DNA of 64,000 nt from Lachnospiraceae bacterium (GTDB taxonomy: Bacteria > Bacillota > Clostridia > Lachnospirales > Lachnospiraceae): assembly GCA_910574865.1 (NCBI GenBank), contig CAJTDN010000018.1, positions 18,973-82,972 on the forward strand. Direction: 5' to 3'. Below, piece after piece: positions 46,123-55,078 of this stretch. The notes below the pieces were generated by a model. It was not told the DNA's origin and ran no database searches. It saw nothing but the letters and a program-made list of their open reading frames with translations. The position numbers were made by a program, and so were the translations under genes. Each line of letters starts with the position of its first letter. Positions within the stretch are counted from its first letter, which is position 1.

Positions 46123-47049
46123 TTAATTGAAGTAATTTATACTACACGGTATGCCTCTTTGTCTCAAGCTTTCAAGCCAGATTTTCTTTTGTTCCTCATT
46201 GGCATCGGGAAGTTTTCCCAAACCTTGCTTGATTCCCGCCCAGGCCGCCTTTTGGCTTCCCATTCCGTGATACGGCATAATCTCAAACATTTCAACCTGC
46301 GGATACTCACGGTAAAGCTCTGCCAGCTCGTCAAAAAATTCTTCCGTATCATTTACGCCGGGAACCATGGGAAGTCGAATCACGAGTTTTCCATGTTTTT
46401 CAGCAACAAGCTTCAAATTGGAAAAAATCAAATCCGCCTCCACCCCGGTAAAGGTTTTGTAATCGCCAAACGCCCCCTTGACGTCAAACAGATAAAGATC
46501 CGTATACGAGAATGTTTTTTCCAACCACTCCGCGGACGCGTATCCCGAAGTTTCAATACAGATTCCTATGCCTTTTTCTTTCGCCTTTCTCAACAATTCT
46601 AAAAGAAACTCTGGCTGTGCAAACGGTTCTCCGCCGGAAACGGTAAGTCCCCCCTTTCTTTCTTTATTGTCATAATAAGAAATGTCTTTTTGCACTTCTT
46701 CTATGACCTCCTCCGCCGCCACCACCCTGCCGACCTTCGTCAAAGCCTGGTAACAACAGACTTCCACGCACCGTCCGCACCTTTTACATTTTACCCGTTC
46801 CAAAACATGCATACCCTTTTGTATCTCATGCGCCTGCTCCATACAAATACTTTCGCAGGCCCCGCATCCAACGCATTTTGAAGCATTATAAGAAATGGTT
46901 TGCCCCATCTCATAAGATTCCGGATTATGGCACCAAATACACCGCAGCGGACAGCCTTTCAAAAAAACAGTCGTCCGAATGCCCGGCCCGTCGTCCAAAC
47001 AAAAATGTTGAATGTCAAATATATGTCCACTGATTTTAAAAGCTTGCAC
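46123..47049 (-). CDS. Glycyl radical enzyme activating enzyme (radical SAM)
   Basis: A 308-residue activase that uses S-adenosylmethionine and a 4Fe-4S cluster to put the glycyl radical on its partner. Radical SAM motif CPLRCIWC (C-x3-C-x2-C), then two ferredoxin-type clusters CVGCGACESIC and CKRCGRCVEVC, and the SGGEPF motif. The likely start is GTG at 47049, nine bases after AAAGGAG; this overlaps the enzyme gene by 14 bases. An ATG at 47073 is an alternative. Confidence 0.93.
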   Translation of the reverse strand: MQAFKISGHIFDIQHFCLDDGPGIRTTVFLKGCPLRCIWCHNPESYEMGQTISYNASKCVGCGACESICMEQAHEIQKGMHVLERVKCKRCGRCVEVCCYQALTKVGRVVAAEEVIEEVQKDISYYDNKERKGGLTVSGGEPFAQPEFLLELLRKAKEKGIGICIETSGYASAEWLEKTFSYTDLYLFDVKGAFGDYKTFTGVEADLIFSNLKLVAEKHGKLVIRLPMVPGVNDTEEFFDELAELYREYPQVEMFEIMPYHGMGSQKAAWAGIKQGLGKLPDANEEQKKIWLESLRQRGIPCSINYFN

Positions 47050-49297
47050 GTTCGTATATCTCCTTTTGCACATCCTTTTCCAGTGTCACGAATTTCGCCG
47101 AGAACCCGCCGACCCGGACAATCAGGTCACCATACTCCTCCGGCGTTTCCATCGCCTTTTTCAAATCCTCCTTCCCCACCACGGTAATCATCGCCTGGCT
47201 GCCGCCACGGTCAAAGTAGCTCTTCATTGCCGCAATCACCTTGTCTTTTGAGGATTGTAAAAGCTCCTTTGTAAACCGGAAGTTTTGTACCATTCCCGCG
47301 TGATCCGTATGGGACGGCTTTAAAAGGCTGTTAATCATCGGGGTCAGTCCCTTGGTGTCCACGACCGACTCCGGGTTGTTGGCATTTGCATATGCGCATC
47401 CGGCCTTCCGTCCATTCGGCAAAGCTCCCACCCATTTGGCCAGCGTGGTATTTTGTGCGTTATTGATATATACCGGCAGGTAACTTTTCAGTCCCACGCG
47501 TTCGGCCTGTTCCGCCGTCGTCTGATTGAAAAAGTCCGTAAGCTTAACGAGCATTTCATCCGCCTCGGAATTGTCCGCGCCATATTTGGGGGCATCCAGC
47601 ATCAGCTTGCGCTCACGGGGATAATCTGTGAAATTGTCCGCCAAGGCATCCATCATCGTCTGCGCGGACATGCTCTTGTCCTCAAATACCAGCTTTCGAA
47701 TCGCACACAAGCCGTCCGCCGCATCCACGGTTCCATAATACTCCAGCGTTCCTGCCAGATACTCGCAACCGCCCTCGAACAGCGCTTTCGCCTTTGCCAC
47801 ACACCCGTCATACAAAAGAGAAGGCATGATAAACGGATGCCTCGTCCCGGTAATCTCATATTCATAAGCTTCGAACTCCGCCTCCGCCTCAATATAATGC
47901 CGAGAATGCCGCAAGTAATATCCGTAAAATTCTTCAAAGCTTTTACATTCCGTTAATTTCGGGGTCTGCGGCCCTATCTGCCAACCGCCTACCGGGTCAT
48001 GTCCGCCGTTCATGGCAATCTCCAATATTTTCCCGGCATTCAGCGAACCGCTCGGCGTGGCGACACTATAATGCTCAAACTCGTATTCCCCGCATCCCAG
48101 CATGATATAATGCTCCGCCAATTCTCTGGACACTCCATAGGTTTTCTCCACGCCAGGCACAATCACGTCATCATTGTATAATAATGGATATGTGGTTCCT
48201 TCCTCGATGCACCGAATTGCCGCCTGCATGACTTCCTTCGGCGTATTTTTATGAAAACGGAGCGTAAACTGCGGCAGAACCGTCCTCGTCCTGCGGCACG
48301 CCTCGATTGCGTGCAGGCTGTAACGGTCTCCCGTCTCCGGGTTTCGTCTCCCATACCCGCCCACGATGACCCTTCCATCCGTCTCGCAATCCAAATGGTC
48401 AATCAATCGGAAAAAGTTCATCGTAATCTGCAAGGCTTCCCCTTCATTGATAACACGATTGTCTATGTCATGGCAATACAAATCTCCGAAAAAGACGTCA
48501 CATCTTCCAATATCGATAATCGGTCCCAGCAGGCAATACATCCACACCAGCTGTACGGCCTCCAGATACGACGCCGGCTTTGCGACCTGGTTTTGCGAAA
48601 GTGCGTCGGCCAGCCTAAGCAACTCCTTTTTCCTGCTTCCCTCTGCGCCCTCCGCCAGTTCCCGGGCTTGTTTTTCATAATACGCAAGGATATCTTTAAG
48701 CAGTTTCAGCATGTCCAAGGATGCCGTCAAAAACTGAACCTGGCTCTCCGCCAGACCATCTTCCTCAAGCCTCTCTTCAACCTCTTTTTCAAGCCCCGGC
48801 AAACCGATTTGCACCAATTTGTCAAAGTCCAGATAACATCCCGCCATCCGAAGAATCGGGCCGGCCGGCATCGGAACTTTTTCCCACGCGTCGGACAAAA
48901 GCGCCTCTTGTAAATGCTTCGGCATGTTTTTCATCACGAACCGATCCGTATTTTCATTTTTCCAGAAAACCAGCATTTCATTCAAGTCTTCGCGATATTT
49001 CAGGCTTCCCGTCCCATGCTCCAATTCATGGACGACCTCGTCCTCATGGATATAAAACCCGAATCCCCCTGTCTGGTGCTGGATTCCAAAACCAACCGGG
49101 CCGAATTCATGCCGCCCCGCCAGAACGTCCGTCTCCTCAATGGGATGCAAGAGTGCCGGATATTGTGCTTTCATGCACTCCACTTCCAACTGGTACTTAT
49201 TACTCGCATACTTTTTTCTGGCCTTTCGATACGCCTTTGTAAACGCGATTTCCACCTCAAGATTCCTTCGCGGGTTTTTGACCTTGTAATGATTCAT
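47036..49297 (-). CDS. Glycyl radical enzyme of unknown substrate
   Basis: A 753-residue member of the glycyl radical family. The radical site is RVGGF with G731, and the thiyl site is LGCGEYE with C402 and E404; the C-x-E pattern is that of dehydratases/lyases, not pyruvate formate-lyase, which has two adjacent Cys. N-terminal PFL-type helical region (EETDVLAGRHEFGPVGFGIQ) is present. Start at 49297 follows GGGAGG; an ATG 11 codons upstream lacks a site. It heads the operon with its activase, an ABC sugar importer, GH42, Gfo/Idh and D-lyxose isomerase genes, so the substrate is probably a sugar, sugar phosphate or polyol derived from the imported carbohydrate. Not assignable to a named class by eye. 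Confidence 0.88.
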   Translation of the reverse strand: MNHYKVKNPRRNLEVEIAFTKAYRKARKKYASNKYQLEVECMKAQYPALLHPIEETDVLAGRHEFGPVGFGIQHQTGGFGFYIHEDEVVHELEHGTGSLKYREDLNEMLVFWKNENTDRFVMKNMPKHLQEALLSDAWEKVPMPAGPILRMAGCYLDFDKLVQIGLPGLEKEVEERLEEDGLAESQVQFLTASLDMLKLLKDILAYYEKQARELAEGAEGSRKKELLRLADALSQNQVAKPASYLEAVQLVWMYCLLGPIIDIGRCDVFFGDLYCHDIDNRVINEGEALQITMNFFRLIDHLDCETDGRVIVGGYGRRNPETGDRYSLHAIEACRRTRTVLPQFTLRFHKNTPKEVMQAAIRCIEEGTTYPLLYNDDVIVPGVEKTYGVSRELAEHYIMLGCGEYEFEHYSVATPSGSLNAGKILEIAMNGGHDPVGGWQIGPQTPKLTECKSFEEFYGYYLRHSRHYIEAEAEFEAYEYEITGTRHPFIMPSLLYDGCVAKAKALFEGGCEYLAGTLEYYGTVDAADGLCAIRKLVFEDKSMSAQTMMDALADNFTDYPRERKLMLDAPKYGADNSEADEMLVKLTDFFNQTTAEQAERVGLKSYLPVYINNAQNTTLAKWVGALPNGRKAGCAYANANNPESVVDTKGLTPMINSLLKPSHTDHAGMVQNFRFTKELLQSSKDKVIAAMKSYFDRGGSQAMITVVGKEDLKKAMETPEEYGDLIVRVGGFSAKFVTLEKDVQKEIYERASF

Positions 49298-49776
49298 AAT
49301 CCATGGTTCCTCCCTTTCATTCTTTTCCATTCTATAGTGAACGACAAAAATTTTTGTTTTTGGCGTTCACTGCGCTGATTTTTGCTGCGTGTAAACGCAG
49401 ATTCTACCTTTCAAAAATCGTACGCATCCCCCGGAGGGATTATAGTGAACGACAAATTATTTTGTCGTTCACTATAATATGGCCTTTTGATAACATGACC
49501 TTCTACACTTGTTTCATATTATCTTCGAAAATACCGCACGAAGAACCAAAGACCATAAACCTTACCGCCATTTCGAGGAATTTTTTGTCATTTCCTTTGA
49601 TTCTATTGCGTTTTTCATGATAATAATGTATCATAACCAAAAGAGAATGTCTTGTTTTGCATTGCGTTTTGATTGTACTATTTTGACTTTTTCAACATTA
49701 TCCCGTATGAACGCAAGAAAACATTTAAAAAGTGTAATCCCGCACAAGTTTTCTAATAATATGGAGGAAGAAGGAC
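49298..49776. other. Divergent regulatory region between GRE operon and AraC gene
   Basis: 479 bases with no gene. It holds a degenerate hairpin around 49335-49371 (GTGAACG / CGTTCAC), a near-perfect palindrome at 49439-49478, and ATGATA-n6-TATCAT at ~49617-49634. No strong consensus promoter was found; both may need activation. Confidence 0.6.
49439..49478. repeat. 40-bp palindrome in the AraC/GRE intergenic region
   Basis: ATTATAGTGAACGACAAA and TTTGTCGTTCACTATAAT are perfect arms around TTAT. A half-related copy starts at 49333 (TATAGTGAACGACAAAAA). Could be a terminator, a mobile hairpin or a regulator site. Confidence 0.7.
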
Positions 49777-50637
49777 ATGAAAATAGAATATTACAGTGAA
49801 AACACCTGGCTATTTTCCGGAGACGACGGAATCTGCACGAAGATACCATTCAGCAACATGGACGCGCGTTTTCACAAGCACAACTACTATGAATTTTTTC
49901 TTGTCTGTTCAGGAAGTGCGACCCACTATATCAATTTCAAGGAAAAGTCGATTTCCACCGGCGCCCTCGCCTTGATTCGTCCTGACGACGTTCATTGTTT
50001 TCGCAAGGGTACGAAGAATTTCAGCTTCTATAACTTATTGGTCTCAAAGTCCGCGATGGATACCTGCCTCGCATTTTTAGGCAATCAAAGCGGAATATAT
50101 CAAATGCTGGAAACGGAAATCGCGCCGGTTCAATTACAACAAGGCGAAACCACTTCCCTCATCAAAACCTTGGAGCATTTGACGGTCGCTCACGAATTAA
50201 GCATGAACTATTTCAACACGCAGCTTAAAATCACCGTCATCAACCTACTGGCGGATTTTTTCCTGGAACGCGTCCTGCATCTTCCAAGCGAGATTCCGAA
50301 CTGGCTCGGCTTAGTTGTCCTCGAGATGCAAAAGCCGCAAAATTATCAGGAAGGGCTTACCGCGCTCTACCGCATTTCCCGCAAAAGCCCGGAATATTTG
50401 TGCCGGATTTTTAAAAAGCACTTGAATAAGACGCCGACGGAATTTATCAACGAAATTCGGATTGACAACGCCAAGTTCGCGCTGGAATACACGAACCACG
50501 CGATTGTGGAAATAAGCGAGGACGTCGGCTATGAAAATCTGAGCCACTTCTATCACTTATTTAAAGAAAAAACGGGGATGTCCCCCAAGGCATTTCGTGA
50601 ATACCTCTCACAAGACATCCCCATGGAAGAGGTTTGA
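49777..50637 (+). CDS. AraC family transcriptional regulator
   Basis: A 286-residue regulator with an N-terminal cupin sensor (HKHNYYEFFLVCSGSATHYI, LIRPDDVHCF) and C-terminal double helix-turn-helix (LYRISRKSPEYLCRIFKKHL, IVEISEDVGYENLSHFYHLF ending KEKTGMSPKAFREY). GGAGGAAGAAGG precedes the ATG. Divergent from the glycyl radical enzyme operon and the probable activator of it. Confidence 0.93.
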   Translation: MKIEYYSENTWLFSGDDGICTKIPFSNMDARFHKHNYYEFFLVCSGSATHYINFKEKSISTGALALIRPDDVHCFRKGTKNFSFYNLLVSKSAMDTCLAFLGNQSGIYQMLETEIAPVQLQQGETTSLIKTLEHLTVAHELSMNYFNTQLKITVINLLADFFLERVLHLPSEIPNWLGLVVLEMQKPQNYQEGLTALYRISRKSPEYLCRIFKKHLNKTPTEFINEIRIDNAKFALEYTNHAIVEISEDVGYENLSHFYHLFKEKTGMSPKAFREYLSQDIPMEEV

Positions 50638-50638
50638 C

Positions 50639-50680
50639 ATTACAATTTCGCACCGTGCCAACCGCGGGCTGGATTGTAAC
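50639..50680. repeat. Degenerate TTACAAT repeat
   Basis: ATTACAATTTCGC and GGATTGTAAC flank a GC-rich hairpin, 2 bases after the AraC stop. Confidence 0.5.
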
Positions 50681-50828
50681 AGGATTGACAATCATTTTGT
50701 CTTGATTTTAAAGAATGTGTTGATTATAAAAAATACGCATGGTATGATAAAAAGGCAGAAAACATTTCCATCCGTGCGGTTGGATGCTCAAAACAGTGAA
50801 TCAAACTTTGATTGGAGGCGTGGATGAC

Positions 50829-52412
50829 ATGGGACTTTACCTAAACCCCGGAAACGATGCTTTTCAAATTGCCATAAATGACGACATCTATGAAGATAAA
50901 ACGGCAATGATAGCATTTACCAATAGTAAATTAAATAAAAACAAACGCTATCTCTGCGTCAGCCGTCCCCGCCGTTTCGGAAAGTCCATGACTGCCGAAA
51001 TGCTTGCCGCTTATTATAGCCGTGGTTGTGATTCTTACGAACTGTTCCATCATTTAAAAATTGCAAAAGACGACTCCTTTGCCAAACATTTAAATCAACA
51101 TGATGTAATTTATTTGAATATTCAACAGTTTATTTTTGATTCTTCAAAATTGGATTCATTTATAGAATGTATGGAATCCGAGGTAATCAAGGAGCTCAAA
51201 GAAACTTATGGGAACTTGTTTACTGAAAATACATTAGGATTACCAAATGTCCTGGCTCAAATTTACCAAAACAATCCTTCAAAAAATAAAGGATTCATCT
51301 TTATCCTCGACGAATGGGACTGCATATTTAGAGAAGCGAAAAATGACCAAAACGTACAAAAGCAATATCTTGATTTTTTAAAATTGTTATTCAAAGACCG
51401 TGCCTATGTCTGTCTGGCATATATGACCGGCATTTTACCCATCAAAAAATACGGAACACACTCTGCCATAAATATATTTGACGAGTATTCCATGATGAAT
51501 CCGAGAGAACTTTCTGAATATGTCGGATTTACAGAGGACGAAGTAAAGGAACTGTGTGCGCGTTATCATAGGGATTTTGATGAAGTTCAAAATTGGTATG
51601 ACGGCTATAAATTTGCAGGACACTGGAATATTTACAATCCGAAATCCGTCGTGGACGTAATGCAAAGCGGAGAATTCGACAGCTATTGGACGGAAACAGA
51701 AACCTACGAGGCTCTTAAAATCTATATTGAAACGGATTATGACGGTTTGCGCGAATCCGTCATTACAATGCTGGGAGGCGGTCGCTGCGCCATTAATTCC
51801 CGAAAATTTCAAAACGACATGACAACATTCAGGACAAAGGACGACGTTCTTACATTATTGGTTCATTTAGGCTATCTGGCCTACGACAAAAAGACGCAGG
51901 AAGTATACATCCCCAACAAGGAAATTGCTTCTGAATTTATGAATGCGATGGACGAACCTGCCTGGGACGGTGTCATTCAGGCAATTGCGCAGTCAAAAAC
52001 ATTGCTTGACGCAACACTTACATTGGATGCAGATACCGTAGCAGCCGGCATGAATATAATTCATGCAGAGACGACATCGCTGTTAAAATATAACGATGAA
52101 AATTCTTTGGCATGCTCAATCTTTATGGCCTATTATAGTGCAAAAGTATTTTATATGCCACCAATCAGAGAATTGCCAACGGGAAAGGGCTTTGCCGACA
52201 TCGTATATCTTCCTCGCAGAACGGAAACCGTCCCCGCCCTGCTCATCGAATTAAAATGGAGTAAGTCCGCCGAAACGGCAATCCGGCAAATCAAGGACAA
52301 GGAATATGTGGAAACACTGAAAAACTATACCGGAGACATCCTGCTTGTCGGAATCAACTATGATAAAAAAAGCAAAGAACATCAATGCATCATTGAACGA
52401 TATAAGGTATAA
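50829..52412 (+). CDS. AAA-ATPase-like protein with C-terminal PD-(D/E)XK nuclease domain (DUF1703 family)
   Basis: A 527-residue protein. N-terminal domain begins MGLYLNPGNDAFQIAINDDI and has a P-loop-like CVSRPRRFGKSMTAEMLAAY (about residues 44-63) and an acidic box FIFILDEWD. The C-terminal domain carries FADIVYLP and LIELKWSK, the Asp and E-x-K of PD-(D/E)XK nucleases (PDDEXK_9). Widely spread in anaerobe genomes; role unknown, possibly defence or mobile-element related. GGAGG is 10-15 bases upstream of ATG 50829. A degraded relative is at 28595-28971. AT-richer than its neighbours, suggesting transfer. Confidence 0.85.
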   Translation: MGLYLNPGNDAFQIAINDDIYEDKTAMIAFTNSKLNKNKRYLCVSRPRRFGKSMTAEMLAAYYSRGCDSYELFHHLKIAKDDSFAKHLNQHDVIYLNIQQFIFDSSKLDSFIECMESEVIKELKETYGNLFTENTLGLPNVLAQIYQNNPSKNKGFIFILDEWDCIFREAKNDQNVQKQYLDFLKLLFKDRAYVCLAYMTGILPIKKYGTHSAINIFDEYSMMNPRELSEYVGFTEDEVKELCARYHRDFDEVQNWYDGYKFAGHWNIYNPKSVVDVMQSGEFDSYWTETETYEALKIYIETDYDGLRESVITMLGGGRCAINSRKFQNDMTTFRTKDDVLTLLVHLGYLAYDKKTQEVYIPNKEIASEFMNAMDEPAWDGVIQAIAQSKTLLDATLTLDADTVAAGMNIIHAETTSLLKYNDENSLACSIFMAYYSAKVFYMPPIRELPTGKGFADIVYLPRRTETVPALLIELKWSKSAETAIRQIKDKEYVETLKNYTGDILLVGINYDKKSKEHQCIIERYKV

Positions 52413-52414
52413 AC

Positions 52415-52442
52415 GGGGAGGGCCTTCAACACGGCCCTCCCC
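52415..52442. terminator. Bidirectional terminator
   Basis: GGGGAGGGCC and GGCCCTCCCC pair exactly around TTCAACAC, between convergent genes. Confidence 0.75.
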
Positions 52443-52451
52443 ATATCGACG

Positions 52452-52523
52452 TTACATTCTTAAAAATCCCTTTTTGTTCGCTTGTATGACCTCTTCCTCA
52501 TTATACGACGTTCCAATTGCCAT
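52452..52523 (-). pseudogene. 23-codon stub downstream of the DNA methyltransferase
   Basis: ATG at 52523 has AAGGAGAAGG upstream and reads MAIGTSYNEEEVIQANKKGF then LRM and a stop next to a terminator. The strong ribosome site with so short a product suggests the 5-prime remnant of a deleted gene, possibly the cognate restriction enzyme. It starts 21 bases after the methyltransferase stop. Confidence 0.5.
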
Positions 52524-52544
52524 AATCCCTTCTCCTTTTTCTTT

Positions 52545-53723
52545 TCATTCACCAGAACAAGAGCCAAGTTCCAGGGCATTTTTAATCCGATTATGTATTC
52601 CCGTTCCCCTAAAACGCTTTGTTTCAACCACGGCATTTTTATCAGCCACGGCAATTACGGCTTCTCCAATCGCCTTTGCCAAACCAACCGGCACGGCATT
52701 TCCTATCTGCTTGTACTTTTCCGCCGTCGTGCCAGCAAATTTCCAATCTTCCGGAAATTGCTGGATGCGGGCGTACTCATGGATGCTAAGCGGCCGATCC
52801 TTTATCGGATGACAAAGCATCGTGGCTTTCTGTGCGGGAGCCGTGGTTATGGTAGGCGATGGTTGCGAATAAGTAAGCCGCCGGTAGAACCCGACCTTAC
52901 CGCCTCCTGATTCATATGCGCCTCCCATGGCGGCCGGAACCACCTCTTTGGGAAGGGATTTCCAGTTTCCGCCTTCTGGAACCATGCGAAGGTACTTTTT
53001 CCGTTCGGTGGTCAACTTACCACATTCACCCTCTTCATTTTCAAGATCTTTGATGGCCTCTCCAACCGTCCTCCACCGATACGCGGGATTCTGGTGCATT
53101 TGAAAATGAGTAGGAATCGGAAGGAACACGTCCTCATGGTCCCTGCTTCCAACCAACACAAAGCGCTCCCTAAATTGCGGAACTCCATAGTTTACCGCAT
53201 CAAGAATGCCATATACCGTTTTATATCCAAGCTTATTAAACTCAGCAAGAATCACGTCCAATACCATTCCAAGTTTTTGCTCGGGATCATTCTCATCACG
53301 CTCCACAATCGGTACATGTTTTAACGGTGAGGACATGATTCCTTTCACGTTTTCCATAATAAAAAACCGCGGTTTTATATAATCTATCATTCGTATGAAT
53401 TCCATGAACAAGCTGCCGCGCGGATCATTGATACCCATTCTTTTTCCGGCGGTGGAAAACGGTTGACACGGCGGTCCGCCACAAATCAAAAAAGGTTCCC
53501 CCACCTTCAACCCCGTCATCTCCAATAATTGTTCCGGCTGAATGTCCCTTATATCTCCACCAAGAACATCGTGTCCGTTCATTTTCATGGTCTCAACGCA
53601 GGCCGGCTCAAAATCCTGCCCAACCACCACGTTCAAACCCGCCTGCCGCAATCCAATGTCCAGACCCATCGCTCCCGAAAACAAGGAAATCACGTCTCTA
53701 TTTGAATCGTACCTCTTATACAT
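52545..53723 (-). CDS. DNA (cytosine-5) methyltransferase
   Basis: A 392-residue C5 methyltransferase. Motif I SLFSGAMGLDIGL, motif IV GGPPCQPFS with catalytic Cys, motif VI MENVKG, motif VIII QFRERFV, and motifs IX-X (QIGNAVPVGLAKAIG) are all present. Start at 53723 (MYKRYDSN) follows GAGGAAGG. No restriction endonuclease gene remains; only a 23-codon stub follows. So it is an orphan enzyme or the survivor of a Type II system. Confidence 0.94.
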   Translation of the reverse strand: MYKRYDSNRDVISLFSGAMGLDIGLRQAGLNVVVGQDFEPACVETMKMNGHDVLGGDIRDIQPEQLLEMTGLKVGEPFLICGGPPCQPFSTAGKRMGINDPRGSLFMEFIRMIDYIKPRFFIMENVKGIMSSPLKHVPIVERDENDPEQKLGMVLDVILAEFNKLGYKTVYGILDAVNYGVPQFRERFVLVGSRDHEDVFLPIPTHFQMHQNPAYRWRTVGEAIKDLENEEGECGKLTTERKKYLRMVPEGGNWKSLPKEVVPAAMGGAYESGGGKVGFYRRLTYSQPSPTITTAPAQKATMLCHPIKDRPLSIHEYARIQQFPEDWKFAGTTAEKYKQIGNAVPVGLAKAIGEAVIAVADKNAVVETKRFRGTGIHNRIKNALELGSCSGE

Positions 53724-53965
53724 GTTCGCCTTCCTCACAGCTTAAAATCCGTCCTTTCAAATACACGTTTATCATAGCACATTATCCATCACATTACAAC
53801 GCGTTTTACGGATATTCATTTCGACCAAAGTTACTTTTCCCCGTGCTCGATTAACGTGTCCAGCTGTTTGGGCACCCACCCCGTGAAAAGCAACCAACTT
53901 AAAAACAGGGAGGGTCTTCACGCCCCTCCCTGCATCAATATTGCATTTTAAAACATCTTTTTCGC
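53724..53965. other. Intergenic stretch with a terminator and a short coding remnant
   Basis: On the minus strand ~53894-53832 reads LLFTGWVPKQLDTLIEHGEK then stop, the tail of an unidentified protein. The terminator lies at 53906-53932. Confidence 0.35.
53906..53932. terminator. Terminator after the aldo-keto reductase gene
   Basis: CAGGGAGGG pairs with CCCTCCCTG around TCTTCACGC; a T-run follows on the minus strand. Confidence 0.7.
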
Positions 53966-54961
53966 TCACATGTCCCACAAGTCTTCCCAGCCGTTCGCCC
54001 CCGGCCAGAGGAACACCTGCCCCTTGACGAGACGGCAATTTTTGTCCGCCGCATTGATTCGCCGTATTTCCTCCTCGCCCAGCGGATCCTCGGTGACGCA
54101 CTTCAAGTTTCCGACATATTGCGCCTCCTTCACCGAAAACGGTATCGGCACCTGGCCGTTTTGCACGGCCCATTTCAGGCACACCAGGGCCGGATGCACG
54201 TCGTGCACCGCGGCGATTTCCACGATTTCAGGCATTTCCATGTCGGAAATGTCCTCCGCCGTGCGGTCACGCTCCGGACGGGACGGGGAACCGAGCGGGC
54301 AAAATCCGATAGGAAGCATGTCATGCGCGATTGCATAATCAAACAACTCCCTCTGTTGGAATCCTGGGTGCAGCTCCATCTCCAATGCGGCCGGCGCGAT
54401 TTTACAGAGCGGCAGCACCTGCTCCAACTTCACAATCGTCATGTTGGACATCCCGATATGCCTGACCAGGCCTTGTTCCACAAGTTCCTCGCACTGCCGC
54501 CACGCCACCATGAACTCCTCCGCCGCAAATGGTCTGGAATCCGGGTTGCGCGAATCCTGGCTGCATCCCGGCGCATGATAATTCGGGAACGGCCAATGCA
54601 CGAGAAACAAATCCAGGTAATCCAGCTGTAAATCGGAAAGGCTTTTCTTGCAGGACTTTATCACGTCACCCTCGCCGTGCATGTCGTTCCACACCTTTGA
54701 AACGACAAACAAATCTTTACGCGACACGATGCCCTCCTCCATCACTCGTGTTAAAACATTGCCGATACTTGCCTCGTTTTGATAGACCGACGCGCAGTCA
54801 ATCAAACGATAGCCCGACGCGATGGCACCGTATACGGCCTCGGCCACCTCCGCCTCGCCATACTTGTCGGAGCCGAACGTCCCGATCCCGATGGCGGGCA
54901 TGCCCGCGCCGGTGTACAACGTCCTTCGCGGAATTTTACTTTGCTCTATGACTTCTCTCAT
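53966..54961 (-). CDS. Aldo/keto reductase
   Basis: A 331-residue NADPH-dependent reductase. Catalytic tetrad is visible: Asp in GYRLIDCASVYQNE with Tyr, Lys in VVSKVW, His in LFLVHWPF. Nucleotide-binding C-terminal part has IPFSVKEAQYVGNLK. Probably reduces a sugar or aldehyde. 117 bases downstream of the zinc alcohol dehydrogenase on the same strand, likely one operon. Confidence 0.92.
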   Translation of the reverse strand: MREVIEQSKIPRRTLYTGAGMPAIGIGTFGSDKYGEAEVAEAVYGAIASGYRLIDCASVYQNEASIGNVLTRVMEEGIVSRKDLFVVSKVWNDMHGEGDVIKSCKKSLSDLQLDYLDLFLVHWPFPNYHAPGCSQDSRNPDSRPFAAEEFMVAWRQCEELVEQGLVRHIGMSNMTIVKLEQVLPLCKIAPAALEMELHPGFQQRELFDYAIAHDMLPIGFCPLGSPSRPERDRTAEDISDMEMPEIVEIAAVHDVHPALVCLKWAVQNGQVPIPFSVKEAQYVGNLKCVTEDPLGEEEIRRINAADKNCRLVKGQVFLWPGANGWEDLWDM

Positions 54962-55078
54962 ATTCGCTTTTCCTTTCCATAATACTTTTCACGAGTTCAC
55001 CTGCCACGAAGCCGCAAACCAGCATGCCGCACTCGTAAACACTTACGTTTCCCGCTTTCGGCCAGGTAAATATACTCC

